From CAYFWF01 sp964346815 (GTDB lineage: Bacteria; Acidobacteriota; Aminicenantia; Aminicenantales; Aminicenantaceae), in assembly GCA_964346815.1 (NCBI GenBank), contig CAYFWF010000007.1, positions 62,001 through 126,000 of the forward strand: 64,000 nucleotides of DNA. Direction: 5' to 3'. This document shows positions 26,258 through 34,326 of the stretch, in pieces (position 1 is the stretch's first letter; each line of letters opens with the position of its first letter). The notes under the pieces were generated by a model, which was not told where the DNA came from, did not search any database, and worked only from the letters and a program-made list of their open reading frames with translations. A program made the translations under genes and the position numbers.

Positions 26258-26362
26258 TCTTGCCTCCTTAAGGGGAATTAGGCCAATCTCTCTCTTTTTT
26301 CGGTAAACCTCTCAATCTGAGTCAATCCTGTTCTCCTTGATTAATAGGAGACTTCAATGGGA

Positions 26363-29300
26363 CTACTTCAACCCGGCCAGCCTTTTCTCTGCTTCTTCCA
26401 CCTCAGAAAAGCCTGGATCGGCATCCTTCCAAAGGGTGAGGAACTTTTGGTGGTATTTTATGGCTTCGCTCCTTTGGCCCTTTTCCTCATAAATCCTTCC
26501 CAAACTGTAGAGGCTTCGTGCATAAATGTCCCCTGTGTAGAGCTTTCCGGTGTTGAAGGTCAATATCTTTTCGAACTCCTCCCGGGCTCTTTCCTTATCA
26601 CCTGATTCATAAAAAGCCATGGCCAAATGCTCGGCAAAGTTGGCTTGATCATTGGTGAATGGATCCATCCCGTGCTCATAAGGCAGCGAAGAGATGGCTT
26701 CGGTGAAATGACCGATGGCTTTGGAGTAATTTTTTTTCTCGAGCTCGATGAGGCCCCGGAGGTGATCGGAATACCTGATATCTTTTTTGTTGGTTCCTTT
26801 TTCCACCAGTTCCTCGATCCCATCGGCCGCTTTCTGGGCCTTTGCCAGGGAATGCATCGCCAGAAAAGCCCGTCCTTTGTAATACAGTATGCGTCTCTGC
26901 CATTTCAACGAATCGTTTGAATCTGGAGCGATGCTCCAGGCTGCGTCACAATCCTTCAAAGCCTCTCCTGGCTGCCCGGATTTGAGATAATTATAGGCTC
27001 TCCAGATGTGAAAACAGACTCTCCACCAGTTATCGCCGAGCTTCTCTGCCAGCTCCAGCCCCTGTTGATAGTGCTGCCTTCCGTTCTCGAATTTTCCCCG
27101 CAGGATGTAAGAAGTGCCCAGCACAATTCTGGTGTACAAATGATATCCCAGTTCCTCTCTCTCAAGAACCTTGAAATATTGCTCCTCTGCTCTATCGAAT
27201 TCTTCTTTACAGACGTAGATATTTCCTCTATAAAAGAAAACTCTTATATCTTCCGGATTAAGGGAAGTAGCCTTATCTGCTTCTGCCAGGGCGAGATCGT
27301 AATTTCCCCGGGTAAAATAGTTCCATGATAACTCCCGTCTGATTATATCGCTCTCGTGAATGTCCCGAATATAGTCCTCAAGAATATTAGTGGCCGCCTC
27401 ATAAATTCCCTTGGCTCTGTAGGCATTAGCTGAATTGATATAGGGAAAAAAGGACTCATCTTCACCCTGAATCTGGACAAGGAAGCGCTCTATGGCTTGG
27501 TCCCACTGTTCTGTCGACATGTAGAGAATCCCTAAGTTGGTGTTAGCGATAGAATCGTCTGGATAAAGCTCCAGGTGCTTTGCATAAGCTTGGATGGCCT
27601 TGTCGTATGTTGTCTCGGAATCTCTGAAGAATTCTGCCTCGATAAGATAACGCTCTCTATCGGACAGCCGGTCTTTCAGCTCAAAAGCCTTCTGGAGATA
27701 TTTCTTGCTCTCAGAAAATAATGCCAGGTTATTATAGCCCATGGCCATGCTTCTGTAGGCCATGGCGAATTCAGGATCCAGGGCCAGTGCTTTTTCCATG
27801 GATTGGATGTTCTTCCGGTATTCCCCCTTATGGTGGTATTCTCTTCCCTGGACATAGTATTTAAAAGCTTGAGGAGAGCTGGTGGTGATCTGTTCGATTT
27901 CCCTATCGATGTCCGCAGCGATCTCCGCCTCAGAGAGCTCGAGATCGGCCTTGATTCTTCTGGTAAGCTCATCCACCATCGGAAACATCGCTTGCTCCCC
28001 CTCTGCCTCGACCCTGTCCGAACTGATAATTTTTCCAGTGCTCATGTCCTGCAGTGTATATTCGATCCTGAATATATCACCTGCTTTGGATAGGCTTCCC
28101 TGCAGGATGTGATTTACTCTCCCCTCGGCTGCTACCTTCTTTAGATCCTCCGAAGCATAGCTTTTTGCCTCAAGAAGATCGAGTTTCCTCAAAATGCCGT
28201 ACAGTCTGTCTCCACTCAGCAAATCTATGTACCTAGATTGGGATAAGTCTGTGATGATCGAATCCGAAAGAGCGCTTCTCCAAATATTATAATTTTCATC
28301 TCCGGTGTTGTTTTTAAAGTACATGACAGCAAGAGACGGTTTGCCCGCAGGTACAGGAATCGCTTCCCTCTCAGAGAGAATCCGCCAGAGGACCACCGCA
28401 GCAATGATTAGAGCCACAGCAACCAACGCCGGGATAAAGAGCTTCCTCAGGCTGAATTGGACCGTTATCTCCCTCGATGTGAGAGGTTTCCTCTCGGGCA
28501 CAATTCTTTCTGTGGTGGGAATGCCCTCTGCTATCTTGGATAGTTCCAAACGCACTTCTCCTGCACTTTGATATCTTTTTTCCTTGTCCTTCTCCAGACA
28601 TCTCAGGATGATCCGGTTCAGATCATCTGGAATCTGGGTATTCAGTTCTTTCGGATTCTTCGGCCTCTCGCCCTTATGCTTCATGCCTATGGTGAAAGGC
28701 GTATCCCCCTCGAATGGCACCCTTCCCGTCACCATCTCGTACAGGATGATCCCCAACGAATAGATGTCGGACCTCTGATCCACTTCCTTTCCTTCCACCT
28801 GTTCCGGGCTCATATACTCGGGGGTTCCGATCATCATGCCTGCACCTGTAATCCCTTTACCTTCGAGAGATCGCGCGATCCCGAAATCCATGATCCGCAC
28901 ATTTCCCTCTTTATCGATCATGATGTTGTTCGATTTCAAATCTCGGTGCACCACCCCTAACTTATGAGCCTCTGAAAGCCCTTCACAAATTTGCTGGGCA
29001 ATCCTTACAGCCGTCCCCACTGCTAATTGTCCTGACCTGTGGATGAAGCTTTTCAGGTCCTCTCCACGGATATACTCCATGGTAATGAAATGTGTTCCCT
29101 CTGTCTCACCCAAATCAAACATCCCGCAAACGTGATTATGACGGATGTTTCGAGCTGTCCTCAGTTCGTTTCTGAACCTTTCGATGGTCTTCTTGTCAGA
29201 GGCGATCTCTGGCTTGATCAGCTTCAGGGCAATTTCCTGTTTTAACTTTGTATCCTCGACCCTGTAAACTCTTCCCATTCCCCCCTTACCCAATTCTTCG

Positions 29301-29473
29301 ATGATTTCATATCGGTCTGCGAATGTGGTTCCCCGGGTTAGCTCTTTTTGGGGTGCTTCGATCGTCTCTGTAACTTCGATATCTTCGGGAGGCTTGAGGG
29401 GCGTGGTGCATTTCCCGCAATAGATTGTATCATCCGGATTCTGGTGATGACATTTAGGACATTTAATCGTCAT
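26363..29473 (-). CDS. Zinc-ribbon / Ser-Thr kinase / TPR transmembrane protein
   Basis: A 1036-residue modular protein. Residues 1-25 are a zinc ribbon (CPKC and CGKC). Residues 55-315 are a PASTA-less Hanks-type kinase with GKGGMGRVY, Lys84, HRDLKSNN (Asp179), DFG (Asp196) and GTPEYMSPEQ, so it should be active. A membrane helix follows (IPALVAVALIIAAVVLW, near 345-362). Then comes a TolB/FlgO-like domain (PSLAVMYFKNN, RVNHILQGSLSKAG) and about ten TPR units to the C-terminus. The kinase should face the cytoplasm and the TPR array the periplasm. This layout is frequent in Acidobacteriota-like genomes (family knowledge). The signal sensed is unknown. Its promoter is nearly the same as that of the M81 gene. 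Confidence 0.93.
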   Translation of the reverse strand: MTIKCPKCHHQNPDDTIYCGKCTTPLKPPEDIEVTETIEAPQKELTRGTTFADRYEIIEELGKGGMGRVYRVEDTKLKQEIALKLIKPEIASDKKTIERFRNELRTARNIRHNHVCGMFDLGETEGTHFITMEYIRGEDLKSFIHRSGQLAVGTAVRIAQQICEGLSEAHKLGVVHRDLKSNNIMIDKEGNVRIMDFGIARSLEGKGITGAGMMIGTPEYMSPEQVEGKEVDQRSDIYSLGIILYEMVTGRVPFEGDTPFTIGMKHKGERPKNPKELNTQIPDDLNRIILRCLEKDKEKRYQSAGEVRLELSKIAEGIPTTERIVPERKPLTSREITVQFSLRKLFIPALVAVALIIAAVVLWRILSEREAIPVPAGKPSLAVMYFKNNTGDENYNIWRSALSDSIITDLSQSRYIDLLSGDRLYGILRKLDLLEAKSYASEDLKKVAAEGRVNHILQGSLSKAGDIFRIEYTLQDMSTGKIISSDRVEAEGEQAMFPMVDELTRRIKADLELSEAEIAADIDREIEQITTSSPQAFKYYVQGREYHHKGEYRKNIQSMEKALALDPEFAMAYRSMAMGYNNLALFSESKKYLQKAFELKDRLSDRERYLIEAEFFRDSETTYDKAIQAYAKHLELYPDDSIANTNLGILYMSTEQWDQAIERFLVQIQGEDESFFPYINSANAYRAKGIYEAATNILEDYIRDIHESDIIRRELSWNYFTRGNYDLALAEADKATSLNPEDIRVFFYRGNIYVCKEEFDRAEEQYFKVLEREELGYHLYTRIVLGTSYILRGKFENGRQHYQQGLELAEKLGDNWWRVCFHIWRAYNYLKSGQPGEALKDCDAAWSIAPDSNDSLKWQRRILYYKGRAFLAMHSLAKAQKAADGIEELVEKGTNKKDIRYSDHLRGLIELEKKNYSKAIGHFTEAISSLPYEHGMDPFTNDQANFAEHLAMAFYESGDKERAREEFEKILTFNTGKLYTGDIYARSLYSLGRIYEEKGQRSEAIKYHQKFLTLWKDADPGFSEVEEAEKRLAGLK

Positions 29474-29509
29474 TTCTGTCCCCTCATTTTCCCATAATCG
29501 ATCGCAAGA

Positions 29510-29538
29510 AGAATATCAAGGAATGAATTGAGAGTCAA
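29510..29538 (-). promoter_or_regulatory. Promoter for the zinc-ribbon kinase/TPR gene
   Basis: On the minus strand, TTGACT (29533-29538), 17 bases, TATTCT (29510-29515). It is nearly identical to 19749-19777, including 15 consecutive shared bases around the -10. Confidence 0.6.
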
Positions 29539-29575
29539 TATGTTCCGGCAGTCTTGGGATCTGCGTGATCTCTTA

Positions 29576-29605
29576 TTGAATTCTGATTTGTGATCATTTA
29601 TGATC
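29576..29605 (+). promoter_or_regulatory. Promoter with overlapping palindrome for the methyltransferase gene
   Basis: TTGAAT (29576-29581), 17 bases, TATGAT (29599-29604). The palindrome GATCAT-TT-ATGATC (29592-29605) covers the -10 and could be a repressor site. Confidence 0.45.
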
Positions 29606-29646
29606 GTTGAGCAGGAGCTAAAGAGAAAAAGGCTACTTATCACTAA

Positions 29647-30291
29647 ATGTTGAACGATCCTTTCAAAATCGTTTATCTTGCACTGTTAATAATAGCGTCT
29701 GCAGTAAGAGCTTTAGGGATTAATAAATCCAAAAACTGGTGGAAAAACAGGGGCAAAATTGCCCAGGATAAAACTTCTTGGCTGGATCGAATCCTGTTGG
29801 GATTCGTTTTTTTGGGAATGCAGGCCATCCCTCTTTTGTATGTCTTTTCGCCTTACCTGGATTTTGCAGATTATCAGATCAATCGTACTGCGAGCTTAAT
29901 TCTGGGATGGACAGGTGCGTTCTTTTTTGCTTCTGCGATTTTCATGCTGGGGAAGTCCCATGTGGACCTCGGATGTAATTTTTCTCCTAAACTCCAGTTG
30001 AGAAAGGAACATTCTCTGGTCACGACCGGTGTGTATAGAAAAATTCGTCATCCCATGTACACCGCCCATTTTTTGTGGAGTATGGCTCAGATATTGCTGC
30101 TGCAGAACTGGATTGCCGGATGGAGTTTTCTGGTTTCTCTTCTCCCCTTATATTTGGTGCGAATACAAGAAGAGGAACAGATGATGCTGGACGAATTCGG
30201 GGAATCCTACCGTTCCTATATGAGAAAAACGGGGCGTCTTTTCCCCAAATGGAAAACCCTTTCGGAATCCCGTACCTATCGGGAACGCTGA
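29647..30291 (+). CDS. Isoprenylcysteine carboxyl methyltransferase-family membrane protein
   Basis: A 214-residue protein with four or five membrane helices. The C-terminal half carries the signature of the ICMT/phospholipid methyltransferase family: LVTTGVYRKIRHPMYTAHFL, followed by a hydrophobic hairpin and EEEQMMLDEFGESYRSYMRKTGRLFPK. The RHPMY and EE..L...FG..Y..Y elements bind S-adenosylmethionine in known structures. Bacterial members methylate varied lipids or small molecules; the acceptor here is not known. It lies 60 bases upstream of an alpha/beta-hydrolase remnant and has its own promoter. Confidence 0.88.
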   Translation: MLNDPFKIVYLALLIIASAVRALGINKSKNWWKNRGKIAQDKTSWLDRILLGFVFLGMQAIPLLYVFSPYLDFADYQINRTASLILGWTGAFFFASAIFMLGKSHVDLGCNFSPKLQLRKEHSLVTTGVYRKIRHPMYTAHFLWSMAQILLLQNWIAGWSFLVSLLPLYLVRIQEEEQMMLDEFGESYRSYMRKTGRLFPKWKTLSESRTYRER

Positions 30292-30353
30292 TCCTGTGCT
30301 TCACGAGCTTCTGGTTTATGAATCATTCAGGACGGTGAGGAGACTGATGGATT

Positions 30354-30608
30354 GTGAGTCAAGAGACACGATTAGACAAAGTCTGTCAGCCGAGTTTAAT
30401 CATTATGGGGACAGCCGATCCGGACTTTCCAGATGCCGAAAAAGAAGCGGATGAACTTGCAAAGCTCATGAAGGCCGATGTGCTGATGGTGGAAGATTCG
30501 GGACACTATCCTCGAGCCGACAATCCAGACCAGGTCGCTCCGGCCATTATCGACTTGGTAAGAGGAATAAGCAGACTGGATTTTCCTCGAAAGGGAGGTG
30601 ATGAATAA
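30354..30608 (+). pseudogene. Alpha/beta-hydrolase C-terminal remnant
   Basis: The 84-codon frame matches only the last third of an alpha/beta hydrolase: PSLIIMGTADPDFPDAE contains the catalytic-aspartate loop, and DVLMVEDSGHYPRADNPDQV contains the catalytic histidine. The N-terminal half with the nucleophile elbow is absent. The preceding 60 bases, down to the methyltransferase stop, do not encode it in any frame I can see. The nearest start (GTG at 30354) has no good ribosome site. I therefore call it a truncated gene rather than a functional small protein. Confidence 0.6.
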
Positions 30609-30735
30609 AAATGATTTTTCACCTCAAAGGGTGATTGACTTGTTTTCTTCTTTGGATGTAATTAAAATAAACAACGAGGAATCCCCTGAAAAGTGTATTT
30701 GGATATTTAAAACGGAGGATATGGAAGGGGGCAAC

Positions 30736-31830
30736 ATGAAAATCAAATCTTTTCTTTTCATCGCTATCCTCATCATCTCGGTTGTGGCGATCCATTGCGG
30801 CCGCAGCCAGAGTCCTTTCTCTCCAGAAACGGGATCGAATGCAGCTCTGCTTAATGGAACCGTGATCCTGTCTGGGACCAGCACCGCCGGTTTTGGAGCG
30901 ATCCAGATTGGCGTGAAGGGAACTTCACATTACACCACTCCTGACAAAGACGGAAATTTTCGGATCGACAATCTGCCGCTGGGGAATGTCGTGATCGAAG
31001 TAGCTGTGGAGAGCGATCTCTCCGAAATTCAGATCGATAATGTCAAATCAGGTGAAGAGATCAGGATAAGGGTCGAAGTTCAGGATAAGAATCAGGTAGT
31101 CTTGGCTCATATGGAAAGGCATCATCGTTCCAACGGACTGCTCCAGGTTCAGATCCAGCCCAAGAAGTGGAACCTGAACTGGGGGGAGAGCGAAGATGAG
31201 GTTATCGCCAAGATCAGCGGTGATGACTATGACCAGATTGTTTCCGGTTCGGTGAAGCTGGTAGGCCCAGATGATGACAAAATCGGTTCTTATGAAGAAG
31301 ATGTCGGAGGAACCTATTTCATCGCCAAGTTTCGTCAGAGCGAGGCCATAGGGATTATCAACGATCCCGTCCCAGGGATGGACTATGACATCCGGGTGGA
31401 GTATGTCCTTGGCGGCGAGACTTTGTATCTGCAGGATACCATTGAAATCGTCGGCAAGATGCCGAGGGACAGTGAAGAACTTTCCATCCAGGTCAATCCC
31501 GCAAAATGGAATACGAACTGGGATAAGAGCTCGGGTACGGTAATGGTCAAATTCTGGGGTGACGGGTATGACCAGATCGATCCTGCCGCTGTCATGATGA
31601 TCGGTCCGGATGATCCCGATGGCCCTGATGATGTCGATGTGATTTATCCTGTAGCGTCGAATCTCACCGAAGACCAGCTGATCGTCAAATTTGCGAAAAA
31701 GGATGCCCTCAGTATTATTCCCGAGCCCAATCCTGGCGATAAACATGTGATCATCATAACCGATGATCTCGATGGCCTGGGTGCCTTCAGTTTTGAATAC
31801 GGTATAGAGATCGTAGGCCCCAAGAAGTAA
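30736..31830 (+). CDS. Exported protein with carboxypeptidase-like fold and duplicated domain
   Basis: I choose the ATG at 30736 (GGGGG four bases upstream), which gives 364 residues with a signal segment (SFLFIAILIISVVAIHC). The first domain (about residues 40-120) has the carboxypeptidase-regulatory-like pattern: LNGTVILSGTS, then DKDGNFRIDNLPLGNVVIEV. Two tandem units of roughly 110 residues follow, each beginning with I.P.KWN.NW, continuing G.DYDQI or GDGYDQI and VGPDD or IGPDD, and ending IEIVG. The duplication is obvious by eye. The unit has no name I recognise. The protein probably sits at the outer surface or in the periplasm. Whether Cys20 is lipidated is unclear because His precedes it. 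Confidence 0.78.
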   Translation: MKIKSFLFIAILIISVVAIHCGRSQSPFSPETGSNAALLNGTVILSGTSTAGFGAIQIGVKGTSHYTTPDKDGNFRIDNLPLGNVVIEVAVESDLSEIQIDNVKSGEEIRIRVEVQDKNQVVLAHMERHHRSNGLLQVQIQPKKWNLNWGESEDEVIAKISGDDYDQIVSGSVKLVGPDDDKIGSYEEDVGGTYFIAKFRQSEAIGIINDPVPGMDYDIRVEYVLGGETLYLQDTIEIVGKMPRDSEELSIQVNPAKWNTNWDKSSGTVMVKFWGDGYDQIDPAAVMMIGPDDPDGPDDVDVIYPVASNLTEDQLIVKFAKKDALSIIPEPNPGDKHVIIITDDLDGLGAFSFEYGIEIVGPKK

Positions 31831-31960
31831 GTTTTATTGCTGTCCGGCACGAACGAAGTTCGGTAAAGGGTTTCCCCTTGTCATCCGTCCTCAGCTTCAG
31901 ACAGGTGGCGTCTTCTCTTCGTTTCTCACTTGTGAGACAGGCGGATTCGCGTGATGCTTT

Positions 31961-32827
31961 TCAGCTTGAACCCTCACGCAGCTGGGCGTCGTAGTAGAGG
32001 GCTGCGGCTCCCAGCACGGCAATCTGTGGCTGATCTGAGATTTCGATAGCAAGCCGGTCCAGGGATTTTTTGTAGGGGAAGGTCTCGACACGCTCCCACA
32101 TGGTTTTTTGAAAGAAAGGAAAGGATTGGCGGATCGAACCGCCCAGGATAATAGCCTCGGGGTCCACAGCAAACATGATGGTCTTGATGGCTTCTCCAAG
32201 ATGTGTCCCGTATTCCCCAAAAATTCCCAAAGCCTTCTCATCGCCTTCTTTCGCTTTTTCATAAATCTGCTGCCCTTTTTGCCCGTACTGGTTCATGAAA
32301 AACTGTCCGCTGCAGTAGAATTCGATGAACTGGTCTTTGTAGGCTATGTGGCCGAATTCTCCGGCACCGCAGTTGGATCCTGAATACAGCCGGCCCTCGA
32401 TAATGATTCCTGTGCCCAAACCTGTCCCCAGGGTCACGCCGACCAAGTTGTTGAATTTTTGCCCTTTGCCGAAGTGTTTTTCTCCCACAGCGAAGCAGTT
32501 GGCATCGTTGTTCACGTAGACAGGGACATGAAATCGATCCTCCAGTATTTTCTTCAGATGAACCTCTTTCCATGAGGGGATGTTTTGCACGGCGTAAACG
32601 ATTCCCTGATCCACATCCACCACACTCGGGACTCCGATGCCTATTCCCGCTACACTCTGGTCAAACACGCTTTCGATGGCTGCCGTGACCTCTTTCAGGA
32701 TATGCTCTTCTTCTCCCTCGGTGGTGATATCTGCTTTAAAGTGGGTCTCCAGCTCATTCCCAGCAATCCTGCCAATGCTGACTTTTGTTCCACCCAGATC
32801 GACGCCGACTATGGTAGAACTGGCCAT
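31961..32827 (-). CDS. ROK-family sugar kinase without the usual zinc cysteines
   Basis: A 288-residue cytosolic protein. The phosphate-binding motif VGVDLGGTKVSIGRI is at the N-terminus, the catalytic aspartate is in VNNDANCFAVGE, and the second phosphate motif is VGVTLGTGLGTGIII. The GAGEFGHI histidine is present, but the zinc-binding CxCGxxGC cluster seen in most ROK kinases is reduced to a single cysteine (FIEFYCSGQFF). Members phosphorylate glucose, mannose, fructose or N-acetylated sugars; without helper motifs I only call it a hexokinase-like ROK. AAAGGAG supports the start. It follows the FucP-like porter gene on the same strand but appears to have its own promoter and operator. Confidence 0.88.
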   Translation of the reverse strand: MASSTIVGVDLGGTKVSIGRIAGNELETHFKADITTEGEEEHILKEVTAAIESVFDQSVAGIGIGVPSVVDVDQGIVYAVQNIPSWKEVHLKKILEDRFHVPVYVNNDANCFAVGEKHFGKGQKFNNLVGVTLGTGLGTGIIIEGRLYSGSNCGAGEFGHIAYKDQFIEFYCSGQFFMNQYGQKGQQIYEKAKEGDEKALGIFGEYGTHLGEAIKTIMFAVDPEAIILGGSIRQSFPFFQKTMWERVETFPYKKSLDRLAIEISDQPQIAVLGAAALYYDAQLREGSS

Positions 32828-32849
32828 GGTTCGCTCCTTTAAGGCCTGG

Positions 32850-32908
32850 ATTATTCATGAATAATGCCGTCTTTTTTCATTATTAAATCCCGAAGAATAT
32901 TTTTTCAA
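32850..32908 (-). promoter_or_regulatory. Promoter and perfect palindromic operator of the ROK kinase gene
   Basis: On the minus strand, TTGAAA (32903-32908), 17 bases, TAATAA (32880-32885). The 16-base perfect palindrome ATTATTCATGAATAAT (32850-32865) lies just downstream of the expected transcription start, where a repressor would block elongation. It is 23 bases from the ATG. Confidence 0.5.
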
Positions 32909-32989
32909 GAAAGAATTTCTTATCCAATCGGCATTTTTCAGCCTTCGAGAGATTCATCCGATCCTTGATTCGTGGACGATCCATACAAA

Positions 32990-34258
32990 TCAGTCAGGGC
33001 CTTCCTGAGCGTCTTTCTTTTTGTCGCGGAACGTTATGTTGGAAATCAGCGGCTTAGCCCAGAAACCGATGATCAGTATATACCCGAGGGTCAGGTACAA
33101 AAACGTCATCCCGAATCGCAGCCCGAAAAGATCCCCCAGCCAGCCGATGATGAGCGGAACGATCGCTCCTCCGATAATCCCGGTGCAGAGAATACCAGAG
33201 AATGAACCGTGGTGTCTCTCTACGGAATTGAGGGCCAGAGAGAAAATAACCGACCACATCACCGAAGCGAAAAATCCGACCATAGGAAATGCGATGAGCG
33301 CCATGTTCCCTGAACCGAAGAGACCCACAGTCAAACTGATCAGTGCTGCACTGGTAAACCAAATCAGCACCTTTCTGCTGTCAAAAATTTTCAGCATCAG
33401 CAATCCGAGCAGACAGCCTGCTGTCAGCATCCCCCAGAAATAGGAGACCGTATCCGCACCGACCGTCTGGGGATCGAATCCATGATATGTGGCCAAGAAT
33501 TTGGATATCCAGTTTGCCACACCCTGTTCTGAGCCGACATAAGCGAAAATTCCGAGGAAGTAAAGGATAACGATCTTGTTTTTAAAGAGATCAAGATACG
33601 TTTCTCTGGCACCTACCCGTTCGTCCTCCCTGAGTTCAACTTTAGGGATCCTCACCGCTGCGATGAGAAGAACCATGACCAACGTGACCACGACAAAGAC
33701 CCAGTAGAGGGAAATCCAGGGCAGGTCATCGGGAACCACCTGTGCCAGAGATCTGATCAAAAAATTTTTCTCGCCTGAGATGTCCTTGAGGTTCGTAACG
33801 AGATAGGTATAGACCTGGGGGCTCAAGAAAGATGCCAATCCGAAAACCAGCTGAGCGAGAACCGAATTGAAAGCAAAATGCTCCTCTCCGCCTGCAACCC
33901 GCATGAGAGGATTGATGGCCACCTGCAGCATAGCCATTCCAAGGCCGATCAAAAACAGAGAGAGCAAGGCAAAAGAGAAACTGGAAAGTGAAGCGAACAT
34001 AAGGGCACCCAGGAAGGCGATGATAAAAGCAACCAGTATGACCCGTTTTTCCCTGTATTTTTCGACCAGGATCCCAGCCGGGATGGACATCACTCCGTAT
34101 GCGATGAAAAAGGAGAACGGGAGAAATCCCGCCAGGGTTAAGCTGAGAGAGAAGCTGTCGATGATGTCGGGGACCAAGGGCCCGAGAATGTTGGTAAGAA
34201 ACGAAATGACAAAAAAGATCAGAAGAATCAAGCCCACGATGAATATGTTTCTCTTCAC
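32990..34258 (-). CDS. FucP/GluP-type MFS sugar:proton symporter
   Basis: A 422-residue protein with 12 predicted membrane helices, the size of L-fucose permease. Helix 1-2 reads FVISFLTNILGPLVPDIIDS. The region GLGMAMLQVAINPLMRVAGG, then FAFNSVLAQLVFGLASFLSP, corresponds to the FucP/GluP/NagP signature. The start is a GTG at 34258 with AAGGAG ten bases upstream. It is 68 bases downstream of the GH2 gene and 160 bases upstream of the ROK kinase. It therefore likely imports the monosaccharide released by the GH2 enzyme, which the kinase then phosphorylates (inference from context). Confidence 0.88.
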   Translation of the reverse strand: MKRNIFIVGLILLIFFVISFLTNILGPLVPDIIDSFSLSLTLAGFLPFSFFIAYGVMSIPAGILVEKYREKRVILVAFIIAFLGALMFASLSSFSFALLSLFLIGLGMAMLQVAINPLMRVAGGEEHFAFNSVLAQLVFGLASFLSPQVYTYLVTNLKDISGEKNFLIRSLAQVVPDDLPWISLYWVFVVVTLVMVLLIAAVRIPKVELREDERVGARETYLDLFKNKIVILYFLGIFAYVGSEQGVANWISKFLATYHGFDPQTVGADTVSYFWGMLTAGCLLGLLMLKIFDSRKVLIWFTSAALISLTVGLFGSGNMALIAFPMVGFFASVMWSVIFSLALNSVERHHGSFSGILCTGIIGGAIVPLIIGWLGDLFGLRFGMTFLYLTLGYILIIGFWAKPLISNITFRDKKKDAQEGPD

Positions 34259-34326
34259 TTTTCAGGTGCTCCTTTTTGAGGATTTCTATAAGATGAAGTC
34301 AGCTACATCCGTTTCTTATGAAGAGC

